From: Candidatus Kuenenia stuttgartensis
Lineage (GTDB): Bacteria > Planctomycetota > Planctomycetia > Planctomycetales > Planctomycetaceae
Length of the DNA: 54,402 nucleotides
Direction: 5' to 3'
Assembly (NCBI GenBank): GCA_945904015.1
Contig: CAMDPK010000026.1
Coordinates: forward strand, 1-54,402
Each line of letters begins with the position of its first letter. Within the stretch, counting starts at the first letter, position 1. Positions 51,081 through 54,402 of the stretch are shown here, piece after piece. Both the position numbers and the translations under genes were made by a program. The notes under the pieces are model-generated. The model did not search any database. It saw only the letters and a list, made by a program, of their open reading frames with translations, and was not told where the DNA came from.

Positions 51081-52010
51081 TTAGGTAAAACCAAACAGCT
51101 TGGCCGCGTTGCCGCCGAGCACCTTGGCTTGGTCCGCAGCGGGTAAGGCGGACAGGAACGAGCGGACTCGTTCCACATTGGCGCGGTACGACTCGCCGGT
51201 GCTTCCCTCGCCCCAGCCGCCGCCGTAGATCAGCCGTTCCGGGCCGAAGGCTTTGACAAGCGTCTGGAGGATCGGTTCGACGTCGCGATGAGGGTACGTT
51301 CGCGTGAGCGGGATCGACGAGAGCTTTATCACCGTGTTCTCGAATCGCGACCACTTCACGACTCGGTCGTGCTCTTCGGGAGTTCCCTGCAACGGGCGGC
51401 CGAGGTGGTCGATGATGACTCGCGTCTTCGAGAACTCTTGGATCAGCGGCTCGAAGCCGGGGGCGTGTCGCGGCTCAAAGTGCAGTTGGATCGCGAGGCC
51501 GAGGTCGCTGGCCGCTTTCCAGAGTTCACGCAGTTCCGGCTTGCCGAACGGCGGCAGACGCTCCGGCGCGTAGGCATGTATTCGCAACGTTACGATCTTG
51601 CCCGGTTGTCGTTTCACCAGCGCGGTCATCTCGCGAATGCTGTTTGGCCGGCCGGCGAAGAACAGGCACGTGCCTTTGAGCTTTCCTTTGCCGACTTCCA
51701 AGCAGTGTTCGAGATACCGATGGTCGTCTTGATACGGTTCTGGATGCACGATGACGGTGAAGTCCACGCCGGCCTGCTTCATGCAGTCCAGCAAGTCTTC
51801 GGGAGTCGATGCCTTCTCCGGCTGATAAGCGCCGTCCTTGTGGTACGGAAACCGATCGTCCGCCGTTCCCGCGAAGCAATGGACGTGGGTGTCCACGATT
51901 GGCGAGCGGCGTGCGTCGTCAGCAATTAGACGAGATGGCGCAGACGTCGCAGCGACAGTCGTGAGGGCGATTGTTTGGATGAAGTCTCGACGACTGAGGT
52001 GCGGATTCAT
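51081..52010 (-). CDS. Tat-exported amidohydrolase-2-type protein
   Basis: 309-residue amidohydrolase-type TIM barrel. It has a twin-arginine signal (SRRDFIQTIALTTVAATSA; residues 6-24), so it is probably exported folded. Metal motif DTHVHCF (His42, His44). Later LQLHFEPRHAP gives a possible metal His, and RVIIDHLGRP a second His and the Asp. Resembles planctomycete amidohydrolase-2 proteins such as lactonases or decarboxylase-like hydrolases; substrate unknown. The ATG at 52010 has AGGAGG 7 bases upstream; a longer start at 52049 is not needed. Confidence 0.88.
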   Translation of the reverse strand: MNPHLSRRDFIQTIALTTVAATSAPSRLIADDARRSPIVDTHVHCFAGTADDRFPYHKDGAYQPEKASTPEDLLDCMKQAGVDFTVIVHPEPYQDDHRYLEHCLEVGKGKLKGTCLFFAGRPNSIREMTALVKRQPGKIVTLRIHAYAPERLPPFGKPELRELWKAASDLGLAIQLHFEPRHAPGFEPLIQEFSKTRVIIDHLGRPLQGTPEEHDRVVKWSRFENTVIKLSSIPLTRTYPHRDVEPILQTLVKAFGPERLIYGGGWGEGSTGESYRANVERVRSFLSALPAADQAKVLGGNAAKLFGFT

Positions 52011-52089
52011 CGACGGCCTCCTGGGGATGTCGGAATTGCGACGTCTCACGAGACGGCGGCGGTACTTGGCCGCAAGCCAGAGGCTTGCC

Positions 52090-52280
52090 AGCCATTAGCC
52101 GGTGGTTGAGCGCAGCGACACCACCGGAATGGCATCGGTGAAATCGTTTTGCACCCCGGCAGGGGTGCCAGCACGATGCGACAGAATGTTCGAACCGCGC
52201 TGGCACCCCTGCCGGGGTGCATTCAATTTCTGGTACTTCTCTCCGGTGGTGTCGCTGCGCTCAACCACCGGCTAATGGCT
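52090..52280. repeat. Nested inverted repeats in the gap
   Basis: An outer palindrome has perfect 38-bp arms (52090-52127 and 52243-52280; AGCCATTAGCCGGTGGTTGA ...). Nested in its loop are perfect 22-bp arms (52151-52172 and 52199-52220; GCACCCCGGCAGGGGTGCC ...). Together they fill most of the 295-bp gap 52011-52305, with no gene in it. Confidence 0.95.
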
Positions 52281-52305
52281 GTCAGCCCTCCGGGCTATTG
52301 ACTCA

Positions 52306-54402
52306 TCATTTCTTCTTCAGCGTCGTCAGGTACTCGACGATGTCGGCCAATTCTTCCACGCTCAGCGTCTTCGTGACGTCGGCGGGCATCAGCGAGATTT
52401 CTTGCTTCTTCACTTCCTCGACCTCTGACTTTTTGAAGATGCGGTTCAGAGAGTCGGCTCCGCGGAGCGTGATCGACTCGGCGTCTTCAGAAATCTTCAG
52501 GCCGTTGGCGACGGTGCCGCTTTTGGTTTCGAGGACGTAGCTTTCGTAGTTGTGGCTGATGCCCGCGCTGGGGAAGACGATGGATTCCCACATTGCTTGG
52601 CGGCTGAGTTTGCTGCCGATCTCGGAGAGGTTCGGGCCGACGTCTTTGCCGACGTTGTTGACGATGTGGCAGGTATTGCACTTGGCAGTCGTCGCGGCGG
52701 CGAAGAGTTTGGTTCCGTTGTCGCGGTTCCCTTTCAGCTTGGCGAGTTCCGTCAGCGGCGGCAGCGGTTTGGAATCTTTGCCGGCCGGAGGCGGATAAAT
52801 TTTCATGGCCGTGTCGCGCACGTTCGGGAAACGAGTCGCGATCAGAGCCGACGAGAGGGCCGGCGTGAACGACTCGTCGAGCGATTTCGCTTGAGCCATT
52901 TTGAGCAGCGTTTGTGCTCCGTTCTGAGTCAGCGCCGCGCCGCGAATGGCCGCTCGGCGGACTTCGGCCGGGCGTTTTTCATCTTGCACGACGGCCAGCA
53001 ATACCACGGAAGCTCTCGCGTCGCCGGTGTTGGATAGCGCTCGGGCGATTGCGACTGCCTTGTCGCGCTCTGGTCCCGGACTCTCTTGGCCTGAAAGCAT
53101 CGCGACTTCAACAAGCATGTTAACCCCAGGTTTGCCGAGCAGCACGCGGATGGCGTCGATTCCGATTTGGTCATCGGGCTTGGCCCGAGCCAGGGCGAGC
53201 AGATCGGGGTAGCGGTCGGTGACGTTGAACTTCTCGACCAGCGTGAGGAACTGCGGCTGGCCTTTCAGCGAATCGAGGACGCGGTTCAGCGCGGCCTTTT
53301 GGGCTTCGTTCTTCGAGACGTCAAAGCCCTTCAAACGGTGGAGAGCCTCGGCCGAGACCAGGGCCACCTTCTGCTCGTCGCCGCTGCTGCCGAACGCGAG
53401 CTGCACCAGTGTGTCGTCTTTTTCTTTGCTCGAGGGGAGGAAGTCGAACGCACGGAGGTAACGAGGAGCGTCGGCGGCCGAGACATGAGACGACTGGAGC
53501 AGTGACCCCAACAGAGCCGGTGTCTCTTTCGACCTCGATCGCCAAGCAATGTCTCGCTTCTCGGCATGTCGCCAAGGTTCGTCACTGCTGCTTAGGTTCG
53601 GTTTCAGTTCCTGCCAGGCGCGAATGCACGCATCCCAATCGTTGCCCGCGCCGATGCCGAGGGCTTCGAGATACCAACGGTCCTTGCCGTCGTGCTGCAT
53701 CGCGAGCTTCGCCCACAGTTGAGCCTTTTCTTTTGATGAAACGTGGCGCAATGCAATTGCACATTCTCTGCGGACTTCTGGAGCAGAATCGTCGACTTGG
53801 GAGCGAATGAGTTTCAGTAATGTGTCGTTTCGCTGGATGGCCTGAGCTTCTGCACCACCGTTTCGCAGAGCAGTTTGGAGCTCCTGAATTTGTTCACGAA
53901 AAATTCGCAGAGCAGTGATGCGGATGTCTGGATCTTTATCGTGATATGCTTGGGAATGTCGCAACGCGGAAAGTTTGTCGTTTTGCAGTAGGCATAGCGC
54001 CCACAATGCTCGTGCTCGCAGCCGAGGGTTCTTTTCCGAATCGAACATTTCAACAAGTTGGAGTCCACACTGAGCTAACGGGCACTCTTTGATCGCTTGC
54101 CAAGCAAGATACCGGGTAGCTTCATTCGGACTCTTTAGTGCGGCAATCATTCCCTCGACGGTGCTGACATCGACCTTCGGGAATTTGTACGGGGTCTTCG
54201 GCGGAGCGACTCGGAAGAGGCGGCCTTTGTCGGCGTCGCCCATGCGGTGGCCTCCCACGCCGGGGTCGTACCAGTCGGCCACGATCAGCGAACCGTCCGG
54301 AGCCACGCTCACATCCGACGGGCGGAACCAGTTGTCGCGAGCACCGTTCAGAAGGTTGACCGTCTCGGCGGTGTAGCCCGCTCCCGACTTCTTCACCGGG
54401 TA
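52306..54402 (-). CDS. PVC-type haem-binding HEAT-repeat protein, 5' end cut by window
   Basis: 698 codons present; the start lies beyond 54402. The visible N-part (WFRPSDVSVAPDGSLIVADW, YDPGVGGHRMGDADKGR) is the end of the propeller-like dehydrogenase domain. A long HEAT-repeat part follows, e.g. NPRLRARALWALCLLQ. The C-terminal haem site is CNTCHIV with GPNLSEIGSKLSRQ, then ESYVLETKSGTVANGLKI and ISLMPADVTKTLSVEEL. Same family as the 40503-43898 protein but clearly distinct in sequence. Function likely in periplasmic oxidation; substrate unknown. Confidence 0.92.
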   Translation of the reverse strand, partial: YPVKKSGAGYTAETVNLLNGARDNWFRPSDVSVAPDGSLIVADWYDPGVGGHRMGDADKGRLFRVAPPKTPYKFPKVDVSTVEGMIAALKSPNEATRYLAWQAIKECPLAQCGLQLVEMFDSEKNPRLRARALWALCLLQNDKLSALRHSQAYHDKDPDIRITALRIFREQIQELQTALRNGGAEAQAIQRNDTLLKLIRSQVDDSAPEVRRECAIALRHVSSKEKAQLWAKLAMQHDGKDRWYLEALGIGAGNDWDACIRAWQELKPNLSSSDEPWRHAEKRDIAWRSRSKETPALLGSLLQSSHVSAADAPRYLRAFDFLPSSKEKDDTLVQLAFGSSGDEQKVALVSAEALHRLKGFDVSKNEAQKAALNRVLDSLKGQPQFLTLVEKFNVTDRYPDLLALARAKPDDQIGIDAIRVLLGKPGVNMLVEVAMLSGQESPGPERDKAVAIARALSNTGDARASVVLLAVVQDEKRPAEVRRAAIRGAALTQNGAQTLLKMAQAKSLDESFTPALSSALIATRFPNVRDTAMKIYPPPAGKDSKPLPPLTELAKLKGNRDNGTKLFAAATTAKCNTCHIVNNVGKDVGPNLSEIGSKLSRQAMWESIVFPSAGISHNYESYVLETKSGTVANGLKISEDAESITLRGADSLNRIFKKSEVEEVKKQEISLMPADVTKTLSVEELADIVEYLTTLKKK

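Noticed and set aside
52090..52280. Long inverted repeats as termini of an insertion sequence
   Set aside because: No transposase-like gene lies between or near the arms; the spacers are under 120 bp. They look like non-autonomous palindromes.

Overview
The window looks like a stretch of a Planctomycetota chromosome. The evidence is the gene content: a PSCyt1/DUF1549/DUF1553 cytochrome-domain protein, two large HEAT-repeat proteins with C-terminal CxxCH haem sites, a DUF1559 pseudopilin-like protein, a DUF1080 protein, GYF_2 membrane proteins, a kinase fused to anti-sigma and FGE-like domains, HpnH, and an OleA-like thiolase. The assignment rests on family recognition, not a database search. 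I count 41 protein genes (one cut by the right edge), one tRNA and many dispersed palindromic repeats. There is no transposase, phage gene, rRNA or CRISPR array.

Left part (1-9.4 kb). A tight minus-strand unit at 76-2814 encodes a GYF_2 membrane protein, a DUF433 antitoxin-type protein, a VapB-like antitoxin and a secreted protein whose first seven codons look like the start of a lost VapC toxin. Then come a small orphan gene, a class I/II aminotransferase, a large secreted protein, a CE15 esterase and a nucleotidyltransferase-HD protein. The last two genes converge on an inverted repeat that supplies both stop codons.

Middle (9.5-32 kb). YgiQ-type radical SAM protein; an ECF sigma factor followed by a kinase carrying an anti-sigma zinc motif; a GYF_2 membrane protein and a DUF1559 protein. 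On the minus strand are an ECF sigma/anti-sigma/PDZ operon and a long run containing an ExeA-like ATPase with a membrane partner, an SGNH hydrolase, a STAS protein, Ppx/GppA and an inositol monophosphatase. A GT4 glycosyltransferase follows, then an overlapping glnA-PfpI-GDPD operon.

Right part (32-54 kb). A small gene plus an OleA-like synthase; an orphan PSD1 protein; a minus-strand run of haem/HEAT protein, five-PAS histidine kinase, NarL-type regulator and UspA; an alpha/beta hydrolase downstream of FabF; an isoaspartyl peptidase; HpnH; a DUF1080 protein; tRNA-His; NAD kinase; a Tat-exported amidohydrolase; and a truncated haem/HEAT protein.

The most notable cross-cutting signal is repeats. 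At least ten palindromic families sit against gene ends. In-frame repeat insertions occur in four protein genes, and three of these are built from 7-bp units. Other points of interest are the toxin-less antitoxin genes and the sigma/ZAS-kinase pair.
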